Source: Pseudomonas sp. NBRC 111124 (GTDB taxonomy: Bacteria > Pseudomonadota > Gammaproteobacteria > Pseudomonadales > Pseudomonadaceae). Taken from it: a stretch of 64,000 nucleotides of DNA. The stretch lies in assembly GCF_001320245.1 (NCBI RefSeq), contig NZ_BCBA01000034.1, positions 43,699 to 107,698 of the forward strand. Direction: 5' to 3'. The notes under the pieces were generated by a model that was given only the letters and a program-made list of their open reading frames with translations, searched no databases and was not told the origin of the DNA. Shown here one piece after another: positions 9,401 through 17,903 of this stretch. The position numbers and the translations under genes were made by a program. Each line of letters starts with the position of its first letter. The stretch's first letter is position 1.

Positions 9401-10373
9401 TGGCGAGGGCAAGTTCCTTGGCGAAGGTCGCGACCTGGCTGAGCTGACCGCGCGCTTTGCTGCCGCCAGCCAGGCGGCACTGGCCGTGCCGCGTACCGAG
9501 AAGAGCGAGCAACCGGTGCAGGCCAAGGCCTTCAGCGAAGTCAAACAGACCGCCCAGCAGAAGATCGCCGGCCTTTCGATGACCGTGTACCCGGCCCTGG
9601 TGGAAGAAAACGGCACGGTGCGAGAGGGGCGTTTCTCAACCCAGGCTGAAGCCGAGTTCCAGCACCGTCGCGCCTTGCAGCGCCTGTTGCTGCAGCAGCT
9701 GGCGGAGCCTGCCAAGTTTCTGCGCGGCAAGCTGCCGGGGCTGACCGAGCTGGGCCTGCTGTACCGCGAACTGGGCCGCGTCGAGGCGCTGGTCGAGGAC
9801 ATTCTGCTGGCCAGCCTGGACAGCTGCATCCTCGAGGGAGAAGCCACTTTGCCGCGTGACGGCGCAGCCCTGGCCGCGCTGGCCGAGCGCAAGCGCGGCA
9901 GCTGGGCCGAGCACGCCGAGCGCCTGGCCCGCCTGACCCTGGAAGTACTCAAGTTGTGGCATGGCTTGCAGAAGCGCTTCAAGGGCAAGATCGACCTGAG
10001 CCAGGCGGTGGCGCTGAACGACATCAAGCAGCAGCTGGCCAACCTGGTCTATCCGGGTTTCGTGCGCGAGACCCCGGCAGTCTGGTTCAAGGAGTTGCCG
10101 CGCTACCTCAAGGCGGTGGAGTTGCGCCTCGAGAAGCTCGGCGCCCAAGTGCAGAAGGACCGGGTCTGGAGCGGCGAGCTGAGCAACCTGTGGGCGCAGT
10201 ACAAGGCACGGGCCGACAAGCATGCCCAGGAAGGTAAGCGCGATGAGCAGCTGACTTTGTACCGCTGGCTGCTGGAGGAGTATCGGGTGTCGCTGTTTGC
10301 CCAGCAGTTGGGTACCAAACTGCCCATTTCCGACAAGAGATTGAGCAAGCAGTGGAGCCAGGTGGAAGGCTAA
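6468..10373 (+). CDS. hrpA: ATP-dependent RNA helicase HrpA
   Basis: 1301 residues, almost exactly the length of E. coli HrpA (1300). It has Walker A GETGSGKTTQLP near residue 96, the DEAH box VDEAHERSLNIDF near 190, SATID, helicase motif VI HRKGRCGR-like QRKGRCGRVEPG near 402, then HA2/OB and the DUF3418 tail. DEAH-box helicases of this type act on mRNA and stalled ribosomes. The frame is open upstream to 6327, but ATG 6468 gives the family length and the usual MTDHAIDKLL start. It is monocistronic and is followed by a GGGCCGC hairpin. Confidence 0.95.
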   Translation: MTDHAIDKLLQNLDHAMIAERHRLRRQLHELRKRPDEAKLAQWVEKVQASCAQVTARQNSVPQIRYDDSLPIAAKRDEIKKALAENQVLVIAGETGSGKTTQLPKICLELGRGSHGLIAHTQPRRIAARSVAARVAEELGTPLGGLVGYQVRFEDQSDANTLVKLMTDGILLAETQHDRFLERYDTIIVDEAHERSLNIDFLLGYLKTLLHRRPDLKLIITSATIDLERFSKHFDDAPIIEVSGRTFPVETWYRPLTSEQDEEGNQVEDDLTVDQAILATLDEIAQHERSVGKGPGDVLVFLPGEREIRDAAEILRKAQLRHTEILPLYARLSPAEQQRIFQSHTGRRVVLATNVAETSLTVPGIRYVIDTGTARISRYSYRAKVQRLPIEAVSQASANQRKGRCGRVEPGICIRLYSEEDFNGRPAFTDPEILRTNLAAVILQMLHLRLGAIDAFPFIEPPDGKAISDGFNLLQELSAVNRENQLTPIGRQLARLPIDPRLGRMLLEGARQGSLQEVLIVTSALSVQDPRERPPERQQAADQAHAQWKDADTDFAALVNLWRGFEEQRQALTASPLRNWCRKNFLNYLRLREWRDAHRQLSLICRELQLAVNKEPSDYQKVHKAILSGLLSQIGQKTEEGDYQGARQRRFWVHPSSGIGRKRPQWVMAAELVETTKLYARMVAKIEPDWIEPLATHLIKKNHFEPHWEKKRGQVVAYEQITLYGLILVGRRPVHFGPIDPVTSRELFIREGLVGGEIQSKAKCLAANKRLLEALDELEAKARRRDILADEETLYAFYEARLPAEIHQTATFDAWYRMTSQKDPNLLIMREEDVLAREASEVTAAQYPDSLQVGELRLPLTYHFEPGHPRDGVTVRVPAPLLPSLPGERLEWLVPGLLEAKCVALVRNLPKALRKNFVPVPDFVKASLARMTFGQGALPQALGQELLRMTGARVSDEAWAESVNLVEGHLRMNIEVVDGEGKFLGEGRDLAELTARFAAASQAALAVPRTEKSEQPVQAKAFSEVKQTAQQKIAGLSMTVYPALVEENGTVREGRFSTQAEAEFQHRRALQRLLLQQLAEPAKFLRGKLPGLTELGLLYRELGRVEALVEDILLASLDSCILEGEATLPRDGAALAALAERKRGSWAEHAERLARLTLEVLKLWHGLQKRFKGKIDLSQAVALNDIKQQLANLVYPGFVRETPAVWFKELPRYLKAVELRLEKLGAQVQKDRVWSGELSNLWAQYKARADKHAQEGKRDEQLTLYRWLLEEYRVSLFAQQLGTKLPISDKRLSKQWSQVEG

Positions 10374-10408
10374 CTGCCTTGATTTGTGGCACACTTCAGG
10401 GAATTTGA

Positions 10409-10451
10409 GGGCCGCTTTGCGGCCCTTTCGCGGGCACGCCCGCTCCCACAG
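10409..10451 (+). terminator. hrpA terminator hairpin plus half REP-like unit
   Basis: GGGCCGC (10409-10415), loop TTT, GCGGCCC (10419-10425) and TTT form a short intrinsic-like hairpin after hrpA. It runs directly into CGCGGGCACGCCCGCTCCCA, one half of the repeat family seen at 14.5 and 20.0 kb. Confidence 0.6.
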
Positions 10452-10549
10452 TGTCAGCGTACGTCTTTTAATTGGCACGAAAGTGCCATTAAGTTGCCAT
10501 ATTCCCAGCCAGCGCCCCGTGGCGATGGCCTTTGAGCAGAGGATCGATC

Positions 10550-11671
10550 GTGCATAACGTCGTGATCAGCGGCACCGGCCTGTACACCCCGGCCCAGAGC
10601 ATTTCCAACGAAGAACTGGTGGCCTCCTTCAATGCCTGGTCGCAGCAATACAACCAGGACAACGCCGCCGCCATCGAGCGTGGCGAAATCGAAGCAGCGC
10701 CGGTGTCCGACGCCGCCTTCATCGAAAAGGCCTCGGGCATCAAGAGCCGTTTCGTCATGGACAAGGCCGGCATCCTCGACCCGCAACGCATGAAGCCGCG
10801 CCTGCCCGAGCGTTCCAACGACGAGCAGTCGATCCTCTGCGAAATGGGCGTGGCCGCTGCGCGCCAGGCGCTGGAACGCGCAGGGCGTACTCCGGCGGAT
10901 GTCGACGGGGTGATCGTCGCCTGCTCCAACCTGCAGCGCCCGTACCCGGCCATCGCCATTGAAGTGCAGCAGGCGCTGGGTATCGAGGGCTTCGCCTTCG
11001 ACATGAACGTGGCCTGCTCGTCGGCCACCTTCGGTATCCAGACCGCTGCCAACAGCGTGCAACTTGGCCAGGCCCGGGCGCTGCTGGTAGTCAGCCCGGA
11101 GATCTGCACCGGGCACCTGAACTTCCGCGACCGCGACAGCCACTTCATCTTTGGTGACGCCGCCACGGCAGTGCTGGTCGAACGTGCCGACAAGGCCACT
11201 TCGGCGCACCAGTTCGACATCGTTGGCACCAAGCTGCAGACAGCGTTCTCCAACAACATCCGCAACAACTTCGGCTTCCTCAACCGCGCGGCGGAAGAGG
11301 GCATCGGCACGCGCGACAAACTGTTCGTGCAGGAAGGCCGCAAGGTGTTCAAGGAAGTCTGCCCGATGGTCGCCGAGCTGATCGGCAAGCACTTGGGCGA
11401 GAACAACCTGCAGCCTTCTGACGTCAAGCGCTTCTGGCTGCACCAGGCCAACCTGAGCATGAACCACTTGATCGTCAAGAAGCTGATGGGGCGTGAAGTG
11501 AGCGAGGAAGAGGCACCGGTGATTCTCGACCGTTACGCCAACACCAGTTCGGCGGGCTCGGTGATTGCCTTCCACCTGTACCAGGATGATCTGGCCCAAG
11601 GGTCGCTTGGCGTGCTGAGCTCGTTTGGTGCGGGCTATTCGATTGGTAGCGTGATTCTGCGCAAGCGTTGA
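10550..11671 (+). CDS. beta-ketoacyl-ACP synthase III family protein (FabH-like)
   Basis: 373-residue thiolase-fold KAS III. The active-site Cys lies in VACSSATFGIQTA, the His in HQANLSMNHLI and the Asn in RYANTSSAGSV, giving the complete Cys-His-Asn triad. Such enzymes condense acyl-CoA (or acyl-ACP) with malonyl-ACP to start fatty acid synthesis. The length (about 370 versus 317 for E. coli FabH) and the internal insert match the second FabH of pseudomonads. GTG 10550 is chosen because AGAGGA lies upstream; an in-frame ATG-less extension to 10532 is not supported. Confidence 0.88.
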   Translation: MHNVVISGTGLYTPAQSISNEELVASFNAWSQQYNQDNAAAIERGEIEAAPVSDAAFIEKASGIKSRFVMDKAGILDPQRMKPRLPERSNDEQSILCEMGVAAARQALERAGRTPADVDGVIVACSNLQRPYPAIAIEVQQALGIEGFAFDMNVACSSATFGIQTAANSVQLGQARALLVVSPEICTGHLNFRDRDSHFIFGDAATAVLVERADKATSAHQFDIVGTKLQTAFSNNIRNNFGFLNRAAEEGIGTRDKLFVQEGRKVFKEVCPMVAELIGKHLGENNLQPSDVKRFWLHQANLSMNHLIVKKLMGREVSEEEAPVILDRYANTSSAGSVIAFHLYQDDLAQGSLGVLSSFGAGYSIGSVILRKR

Positions 11672-11698
11672 CGTCGGGATTGCTGGGGCCGCTTTGCG

Positions 11699-11774
11699 GC
11701 CCTTTCGCGACGCAAGGCCGCTCCTACAGGAGACCGTGATCTTCTGTAGGAGCGGCCCTGCGTCGCGAAAGGGC
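11699..11774. repeat. long imperfect palindrome (P. putida intergenic repeat pair)
   Basis: Arms 11699-11729 and 11744-11774 are reverse complements apart from one A/C mismatch, with a 14-nt loop. Each arm has the CTTTCGCGACGCAAGGCCGC core of P. putida intergenic repeats. It lies between the convergent fabH-like and porin genes. Confidence 0.75.
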
Positions 11775-11810
11775 TGAGAAGCAGCCCCAGCTTTCTAACA
11801 GGCAAAAAAA

Positions 11811-11849
11811 AGGCGGGAAACGCCGGATGGGGTCGGCATTCCCCGCCTT
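11811..11849 (-). terminator. intrinsic terminator of the porin gene
   Basis: Read on the minus strand: GC-rich arm AAGGCGGGGAA, about 20 nt, TTCCCGCCT, then seven T (11803-11810 is A-rich on plus). It starts 25 nt after the porin stop codon. Confidence 0.85.
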
Positions 11850-11874
11850 GGAGTGAAACAGAGGTGTTTGCAGC

Positions 11875-13119
11875 TTAGAACTTGGCTTCCAGGTCTACCT
11901 GCAGGGTGTCTACGCTGGCATCGCTGTTCGGCAGGTTGGAGTAGTCGGTCTTGGCCATCATGTAGGCCGCGCCGAGCGCGAAGTTCTTGTCGATCTCGTA
12001 ACCAACCTTGAACTTGTGACCGCGCGAACCGGTGAAGCCGTTACCGAAGTCGGAGTCGGTGAACAGGCTGACTACACCGTTACGCTGTACGTCGCGGTAG
12101 TTGTAGTCCAGGCTCCAGGCGCCGATCTTGGACTTCAGGCCTGCCAGCCAGGCAGTGTCCATGCCGTCGGTGCTTTCGGTGTTCTTGACGTACTGGCCGT
12201 AAGCCGACACCGGGATGGCGAAGCCAGTGAAGTCGACCTGGCCGAAGCCTTCAACCAGGTTGAACTCGTCGGTGGTGTTGCCCAGCGAACGCAGCAATGC
12301 CGAGGCCTTGTCATTGTCGTAGCCGTAGAGGCTGGCGCCGACGGTGACCTTGACGGTGTCAGCCGCGTTGAACTTGGTACCCAACTGGGCCGCGTACAGT
12401 TGCGCGTCGTGTTTGTACTGGACGCCGTCGCCGTCGACGTTGTCCTTCAGGTTGTAGTGGCCGATGCTGCCGAACACTTCAGCCGGGCCGGCGTTGGTCT
12501 TGTAGGTGACCGCCACGCCTTCCGGGTTGATGTCGCTGTCCCAGATGATGTCGCCCATGCTCACCCAAGGCTGCAGCATCTTGCCGCCGATCAGGTGCAG
12601 GTTAGGCACGGCGGTCGGGTGCCAGTCGAGGTAGGCCAGGTCGACCCACAGGGATTTTTTCTCGAAGTAGTTGTCCAGGCTCTGGTTGGTCGAGCGGGCA
12701 TCGGCGCTGCTGCCGGTGGCCACACGCACGCCGGCGTCGACCTGCGGGTTGATCTCGCTGTAGAAGCCGACGCGGGCACGAACACGTTCGCGGTCCTGGT
12801 TCGGGCTGCGGGAGATCGGGTTGTCGACGTTGACGTCTTCGTAACGCAGGCGTACATCACCCTTGATCTGGGTCTTGGCGGCCCATGCCACTTTTTGTTC
12901 GAAAGCGCTCATACGATCGGACTGAGCTTTCTGGTCGGCCTTTTCCTTGGTTTCTTTTGCCAGGTCGCCTTGCAGTTCGTTGTACTGCGCCTGGTTGATC
13001 GAGCCATTGGCGCGGAGCATTTCGAGCAGCTTGGCGTCGACAGCAGCACTGGCCGGAGTACTCAGAGCCAGCATCATGCCGGTGAGGCTCACTCCGGTAA
13101 GTGTAGAAACAAGACGCAT
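11875..13119 (-). CDS. outer-membrane porin, Porin_5 type
   Basis: 414 residues. A signal peptide (MRLVSTLTGVSLTGMMLALS, cleavage after TPASA) is followed by a short helical segment (residues 28-75, rich in Lys/Glu/Gln). Then comes a beta-rich barrel with alternating aromatic/polar strands, ending in LQVDLEAKF with the C-terminal Phe needed for Bam assembly. It matches the 'putative porin' (Porin_5) family, with unknown solute. It is monogenic, with a clear downstream terminator and about 260 nt of non-coding leader. Confidence 0.85.
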   Translation of the reverse strand: MRLVSTLTGVSLTGMMLALSTPASAAVDAKLLEMLRANGSINQAQYNELQGDLAKETKEKADQKAQSDRMSAFEQKVAWAAKTQIKGDVRLRYEDVNVDNPISRSPNQDRERVRARVGFYSEINPQVDAGVRVATGSSADARSTNQSLDNYFEKKSLWVDLAYLDWHPTAVPNLHLIGGKMLQPWVSMGDIIWDSDINPEGVAVTYKTNAGPAEVFGSIGHYNLKDNVDGDGVQYKHDAQLYAAQLGTKFNAADTVKVTVGASLYGYDNDKASALLRSLGNTTDEFNLVEGFGQVDFTGFAIPVSAYGQYVKNTESTDGMDTAWLAGLKSKIGAWSLDYNYRDVQRNGVVSLFTDSDFGNGFTGSRGHKFKVGYEIDKNFALGAAYMMAKTDYSNLPNSDASVDTLQVDLEAKF

Positions 13120-13380
13120 AAGGTTCTCCCTACTTGAAAGATTCGGGGAGGCTCAGCGCCCGCCCCCATGTTGGCATGTCTTCGGAAAGGGCCTGAATAG
13201 ACAGGTTCTGGGGTTCCGAAAAACAGGCGCAAGTATTGCGGGGGGGGATTACAGAATAATGTCTAATTAGTGGCACTGCTGTTAAGTAATTGAGATTGAA
13301 AGGCGAAACGGGGCGATCAACATTTGAGCGATGGGCCTCTGTTCGCCGATACTGATGGCCTTGAACAGCGAGTCGAAAAC

Positions 13381-14508
13381 GTGACCAGTCTCTACAGCCT
13401 TGCCCATCTGCGTGACCTGCCAGCGGCGACCTGGGATGCCTTGGTTCCCCCTGGCCAACCGTTCCTGCGCCATGCCTTTCTAACTGCCATGGAAGACAGC
13501 GGCAGCGTCGCGCCTAACACGGGTTGGGCCGCTGAGCACCTGGTGCTGGAGCGCGACGGGCAGGTGCGTGCGTTGCTGCCGGCGTATCGCAAATGGCATT
13601 CGTATGGCGAGTACGTGTTCGACCACGGTTGGGCGGATGCCTGCGAGCGTGCCGGCATTGCCTACTACCCCAAATTGCTTGGTGCCGTGCCGTTCAGCCC
13701 GGTCAGCGGGCCGCGCCTGCTGGCGCTCGACCCAGCCGATGCACTGCTGGTGCTGCAGGCGCTGCCGGAATACCTGGGCAAGGGCGGGCTGTCCGGGGCG
13801 CACATCAATTTCACCGACGCGCAGTTCGATGCACAGATGGCCGGCCTGCCGGGCTGGATGGAGCGCCTGGGTTGCCAGTTCCACTGGCGCAACCACGGCT
13901 ACCGCGACTTCCAGGACTTTCTCGACAGCCTTAGCTCACGCAAGCGCAAACAGATGCGCAAGGAGCGTGAGCAGGTGGCGGGGCAGGGCATCGATTTTCG
14001 CTGGTACCGCGGCGACGAGCTGGACGAGGCGCAGTGGGATTTCGTTTTTCTCTGCTATGCCAACACCTATGCGGTGCGCAGGCGTTCACCGTACCTGACC
14101 CGGGAATTCTTCAGCCTGCTGGCCGAGCGTATGCCGGAGGCGGTGCGGGTAGTAATGGCGCGCCAGGGCGGGCGTGATGTGGCCATGGCGTTGAGCTTGG
14201 TGGGAGGCGACAGCTTGTTTGGTCGCTATTGGGGCTGCCTGGATGAGTTTGACCGGCTGCATTTCGAGACCTGCTTCTACTAGGGCATGGACTTTGCCAT
14301 TGCTGAAGGGTTGCAGCGTTTCGACGCCGGTGCGCAGGGTGAGCACAAGCTGATTCGCGGGTTCGAGCCGGTGCTGACGCGGTCGTGGCATTACCTGCTC
14401 CACCCGGGACTGAGGCGGGCGGTGGAGGATTTTCTGGTGCAGGAGCGGGAAGGGGTGCGCGGGTATGCGGAGGAGGCCAGGGGGATGTTGCCCTACCGCA
14501 AGGATTGA
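13381..14508 (+). pseudogene. GNAT/DUF482 (FemAB-like) acyltransferase, split by an in-frame amber codon
   Basis: Two same-frame segments (13381-14280 and 14284-14508) are separated only by TAG at 14281-14283. The first ends RLHFETCFY and the second begins GMDFAIAEGLQRFD. Joined through one residue (FETCFYxGMDFAIAEG) they give a normal about 375-residue DUF482 protein (peptidogalycan biosynthesis/FemAB-like acyltransferase), ending YLLHPGLRRAVEDFLVQEREG. A CAG-to-TAG change is the simplest cause. The start is uncertain: GTG 13381 (MTSLYSLAHLRDLP) is preferred over TTG 13324. Confidence 0.8.
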
Positions 14509-14520
14509 AATTTCTGCCGC

Positions 14521-14629
14521 CTGTGCTGGCCTCTTCGCGGGTAAACCCGCTCCCACAGGTTCACCACAGCCCTTTAGAGCTGTGCGGTACCTGTGGGAGC
14601 GGGCGAGCCCGCGAAGAGGCCGGCACAGG
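14521..14629. repeat. inverted pair of P. putida REP-like elements
   Basis: Left unit 14521-14560 (CTGTGCTGGCCTCTTCGCGGG ... CCCGCTCCCACAGGT, shortened here) and an inverted right unit 14590-14629, separated by about 29 nt. The pair lies between the split DUF482 gene and the convergent ABC exporter gene. Confidence 0.85.
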
Positions 14630-14631
14630 AC

Positions 14632-16473
14632 TCAATCGACCCCGACAAAACCCCCGGTCTGGTGATGCCACAAGCGGGCATACAGCCCCCGCTGCTCCAG
14701 CAGTTCACTGTGGCTGCCACTTTCGACGATCCGCCCTTTGTCCAGCACCACCAGCCTGTCCATCCGAGCAATGGTCGACAGCCGGTGAGCGATGGCGATC
14801 ACCGTCTTGCCCTGCATCAGCGTTTCCAGGCTTTCCTGAATCGCTGCCTCGACCTCCGAGTCCAGCGCCGACGTCGCCTCGTCCATGATCAGGATCGGCG
14901 CATTCTTCAGCAGCACCCGGGCAATCGCGATGCGCTGGCGTTGGCCGCCCGACAACTTCACCCCACGTTCGCCGACATGGGCATCGAAGCCCGTGCGGCC
15001 TTGGGCATCCGACAACTGCGGTATGAACTCGTCGGCCCGCGCCCGGAGCACGGCTTCGTGCAGCGCCGCTTCACTGGCGCCGGGGCGGCCATACAGCAGG
15101 TTGTCGCGGATCGAACGGTGCAGCAGCGAGGTGTCCTGGGTAATCATGCCGATCTGCGCGCGCAGGCTGGCTTGGCTGACCTCGGCAATGTCCTGGCCGT
15201 CGATCAGGATGCGCCCGCCCTGCACGTCGTACAGGCGCAGCAGCAGGTTGACCAGGGTCGACTTGCCAGCGCCCGACGGGCCGATCAGGCCGATCTTCTC
15301 GCCCGGGCGGATATCCAGGTTGAGCCCTTCAATGACGTTGGTGGCCCTGCCATAGTGGAAGTCCACGTCATCGAAACGCACGGCGCCGCGGCTGACCTTG
15401 AGCGGCGGCGCCTGGGGCTTGTCGGTGACGGTGACCGGCTGGGCGATGGTCTGCAGGCCGTCCTGGACCATGCCGATGTTCTCGAAAATGCCGTTGACCA
15501 CCCACATGATCCAGCCCGACATGTTGACGATGCGGATCACCAGACCCGTGGCCAGGGCGATGGCGCCGACAGTGATGAGCGACTGGCTCCACAGCCATAG
15601 CGCAAGGCCCGTGGTCGCTACGACCAGCAGGCCGTTGAGGGTAGTGATGACCACGTCCATGCTGGTGACCACGCGCGAGGCCAGTTGAGTCTTTTCGGTC
15701 TGCTCACGGATGGCTTCGCGCGCGTATTGCTGTTCGTAGTCGGTATGGGCGAACAGCTTGAGGGTGGCGATGTTGGTGTAGCCGTCGACGATCCGCCCCA
15801 TCAGCTTGGAGCGGGCATCGGAAGAAATCACCGAACGCTCCTTCACCCGCGGCACGAAGTAGTACAGCGCGGCGATATAGCCACCGATCCACACCAGCAG
15901 GGGCAGCATCAGGCGCCAGTCGGCCTCGGCGAACAGCACCAGCGAAGTGATGGCGTAGATCAGCACATGCCACAGCGCATCCACCGCCTGCACGGCGGAG
16001 TCGCGCAGCGAGTTGCCGGTCTGCATGATGCGCTGGGCGATGCGCCCGGCGAAGTCGCTCTGGAAGAAATTCAGGCTTTGCTTGAGCACATAGGTGTGGT
16101 TCTGCCAGCGGATCAGGCTGGTCATGCCAGGGTTGATGGTCTGGTGCACCAGCAGGTCGTGCAGGCCGAAGAACACCGGCCGCAGCAGCAGGACCACCAC
16201 CAGCATCCAGATCAGCTCACCGCTGTGGTCACTGAAGAAGTTGGCGTTAGGCGTGCCTTGGGCCAGGTCGATGATGCGGCTCAGGTAGCTGAACATGGCT
16301 ACCTCGATCAGCGAGGCGAACAGGCCCACCACCAGCAGGGCGAGAAAACTCGGCCAGACCTGGCGCAGGTAATACAGGTAGAACGGCCAGACGTGGCCAG
16401 GCGGCGACTCGCTGGGCGCGTCGCGGAAGATGTCGATCAGTTGCTCGAAACGGCGATACAGCATGGGTGACAA
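14632..16473 (-). CDS. ABC exporter, fused permease and ATPase (MsbA/MDR type)
   Basis: 613 residues. The N-terminal half holds a type IV exporter membrane domain with about six TM helices (e.g. FLALLVVGLFASLIEVAMF near residue 40; ALWHVLIYAITSLVLFA near 165; LLVVATTGLALWLW near 280). The C-terminal half is the ATPase: Walker A GPSGAGKST near 395, signature LSGGQRQRIAIAR near 500, Walker B ILIMDEATSALDS. It works as a homodimer in the inner membrane. The exported substrate cannot be inferred. ATG 16473 is the only good start. A cyclophilin gene lies about 50 nt upstream on the same strand. Confidence 0.9.
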   Translation of the reverse strand: MSPMLYRRFEQLIDIFRDAPSESPPGHVWPFYLYYLRQVWPSFLALLVVGLFASLIEVAMFSYLSRIIDLAQGTPNANFFSDHSGELIWMLVVVLLLRPVFFGLHDLLVHQTINPGMTSLIRWQNHTYVLKQSLNFFQSDFAGRIAQRIMQTGNSLRDSAVQAVDALWHVLIYAITSLVLFAEADWRLMLPLLVWIGGYIAALYYFVPRVKERSVISSDARSKLMGRIVDGYTNIATLKLFAHTDYEQQYAREAIREQTEKTQLASRVVTSMDVVITTLNGLLVVATTGLALWLWSQSLITVGAIALATGLVIRIVNMSGWIMWVVNGIFENIGMVQDGLQTIAQPVTVTDKPQAPPLKVSRGAVRFDDVDFHYGRATNVIEGLNLDIRPGEKIGLIGPSGAGKSTLVNLLLRLYDVQGGRILIDGQDIAEVSQASLRAQIGMITQDTSLLHRSIRDNLLYGRPGASEAALHEAVLRARADEFIPQLSDAQGRTGFDAHVGERGVKLSGGQRQRIAIARVLLKNAPILIMDEATSALDSEVEAAIQESLETLMQGKTVIAIAHRLSTIARMDRLVVLDKGRIVESGSHSELLEQRGLYARLWHHQTGGFVGVD

Positions 16474-16526
16474 GACTCCTGTGCTACCCGACCCCGGAAG
16501 GTTTCACGTCCCTGTGAAGCCGGCGG

Positions 16527-17084
16527 TCAGTCGATGCGTTTGGCGGACTTGATGTACACCGGGTCGGCCGGTACATCCTTCATGCCTTTCTTGATGGTGG
16601 TTGGCGAGTTGACGATCTGGTCGACCACTTCCATGCCCTGGGTCACTTTGCCGAACACGGCGTAACCGGCGTCGCGGCCCGGGTTGAGGAAGTCGTTGTC
16701 GGCGACGTTGATGAAGAACTGGCTGGTGGCCGAGTTCGGGTTGGACGTGCGGGCCATCGACAAGGTGCCGCGGGTGTTCAGCAGGCCGTTGCTGGCTTCG
16801 TTCTTGATTGGGTCCTTGGTGTCTTTCTGCACCATCTGGTCAGTAAAACCACCGCCCTGGACCATGAAGCCCGGGATCACGCGGTGGAAGATGGTGTTGT
16901 TGTAGAAACCGCTGTCGACGTAGGCCAGGAAGTTCTTGGTACTGATCGGCGCTTTTTCTGCGTTGAGCTCGATGGTGACCTGGCCGAAGCTGGTGTCCAG
17001 CTGAACGTGCGGGGTCTTGTCAGAAGCCATGACGCTGGTGGCGAAGGCGACCGAACAGGCAGTAAGCAGAATTTTTTTCAGCAT
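16527..17084 (-). CDS. ppiA: periplasmic peptidyl-prolyl cis-trans isomerase (cyclophilin)
   Basis: 185 residues: signal peptide [20 protein letters not shown], then a compact cyclophilin domain with [31 protein letters not shown] and AVFGKV. It catalyses prolyl isomerisation in folding proteins; the signal peptide places it in the periplasm. The frame is open much further upstream, but that part overlaps the next gene in another frame and is not coding. ATG 17084 overlaps the end of the hydrolase gene by 7 nt, so translation is probably coupled. Confidence 0.92.
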   Translation of the reverse strand: MLKKILLTACSVAFATSVMASDKTPHVQLDTSFGQVTIELNAEKAPISTKNFLAYVDSGFYNNTIFHRVIPGFMVQGGGFTDQMVQKDTKDPIKNEASNGLLNTRGTLSMARTSNPNSATSQFFINVADNDFLNPGRDAGYAVFGKVTQGMEVVDQIVNSPTTIKKGMKDVPADPVYIKSAKRID

Positions 17085-17890
17085 GGGCTCAATGATCCTT
17101 GAGAGGTGGAAGCGGCTGCAAGGAACTGCAGCAGGGTCTGGTTGAAGACCTCGGGTTGGTCCAGGGGCGTAGCGTGCCGGGAATCCTCGATGACCACCAG
17201 CCTGGCGTGGGGCATCAGGGCAACGTAGCGCTCCTTCAGGTGTATCGGGGTGTAATCGTGGTCGGCGGCAATCACCAGCGTGGGACAGCGAATCTGCCCG
17301 ATGCGTTCCTGCACGCCCCAGTCGACGATGGCGTCGAAGCTCTTGAGGTAGGCGCGTTTGTCGTTGCGGGCCCAGCGTTCGGCCATCTTCTTGCGCAGGT
17401 CGGCTTGCCCGGGCTTGGGGAACAGCCTGGCAGCCAGGCCCTGGCCGACCGTCTCGACGCTGAGGATGCGCGCCAGGCCCCAGCGCTTGAGCCACCACAG
17501 CCAGTCGCTGCGGGTGCGGCGCTTGACCTCGGGGGCGCTGTTGACGATGCACAGGCTGCGCAGCCATTGCGGATGATCGACGGCGAACTGGAAACCGACC
17601 ATGCCGCCCATGGACAGGCCGACGAAGTGCACCGGGCCGGTCTGCAGGTGTTCGAGCAGGGCCAGCAGGTCTTCGCTGAAGGTGGCGATCTGGTAACCGT
17701 CGAGGGGCTTGTCGGAGCGGCCGTGGCCGCGGATGTCCATCAGGATCACCCGGTAGTGGCGGCTCAGTTCGGGTATCTGCAGCTCCCAGTCCTGGCTGCT
17801 GGAGCCCAGGCCGTGCAGCAGCACCAGGGGTTCGCCCTGGCCATATTCCTGGTAATGCAGCGAGCATCCTTCATGTTCGAAATAGGCCAT
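17078..17890 (-). CDS. alpha/beta hydrolase
   Basis: 270 residues. The oxyanion motif is [12 protein letters not shown] near residue 24, the nucleophile elbow GLSMGG near 93, the acid HD in IAADHDYTP near 211 and the His in DSRHATPL near 239, a full catalytic triad. The closest general type is the 3-oxoadipate enol-lactonase/BioH-like esterases; the substrate is unknown. Its stop overlaps the start of ppiA (operon). ATG 17890 ([13 protein letters not shown]) is chosen over the long upstream extension, which runs antiparallel in frame to the LysR gene. Confidence 0.87.
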   Translation of the reverse strand: MAYFEHEGCSLHYQEYGQGEPLVLLHGLGSSSQDWELQIPELSRHYRVILMDIRGHGRSDKPLDGYQIATFSEDLLALLEHLQTGPVHFVGLSMGGMVGFQFAVDHPQWLRSLCIVNSAPEVKRRTRSDWLWWLKRWGLARILSVETVGQGLAARLFPKPGQADLRKKMAERWARNDKRAYLKSFDAIVDWGVQERIGQIRCPTLVIAADHDYTPIHLKERYVALMPHARLVVIEDSRHATPLDQPEVFNQTLLQFLAAASTSQGSLSPC

Positions 17891-17903
17891 GGGCGCGGTC
17901 CTC

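Noticed and set aside
12016..13137. 373-codon plus-strand frame opposite the porin
   Set aside because: Val/Gly-rich antisense frame; the porin on the minus strand has signal peptide and C-terminal Phe.
17085..17867. Long N-terminal extension of the cyclophilin frame
   Set aside because: Overlaps the hydrolase gene in another frame, Pro/Arg-rich; the signal peptide starts at 17084.
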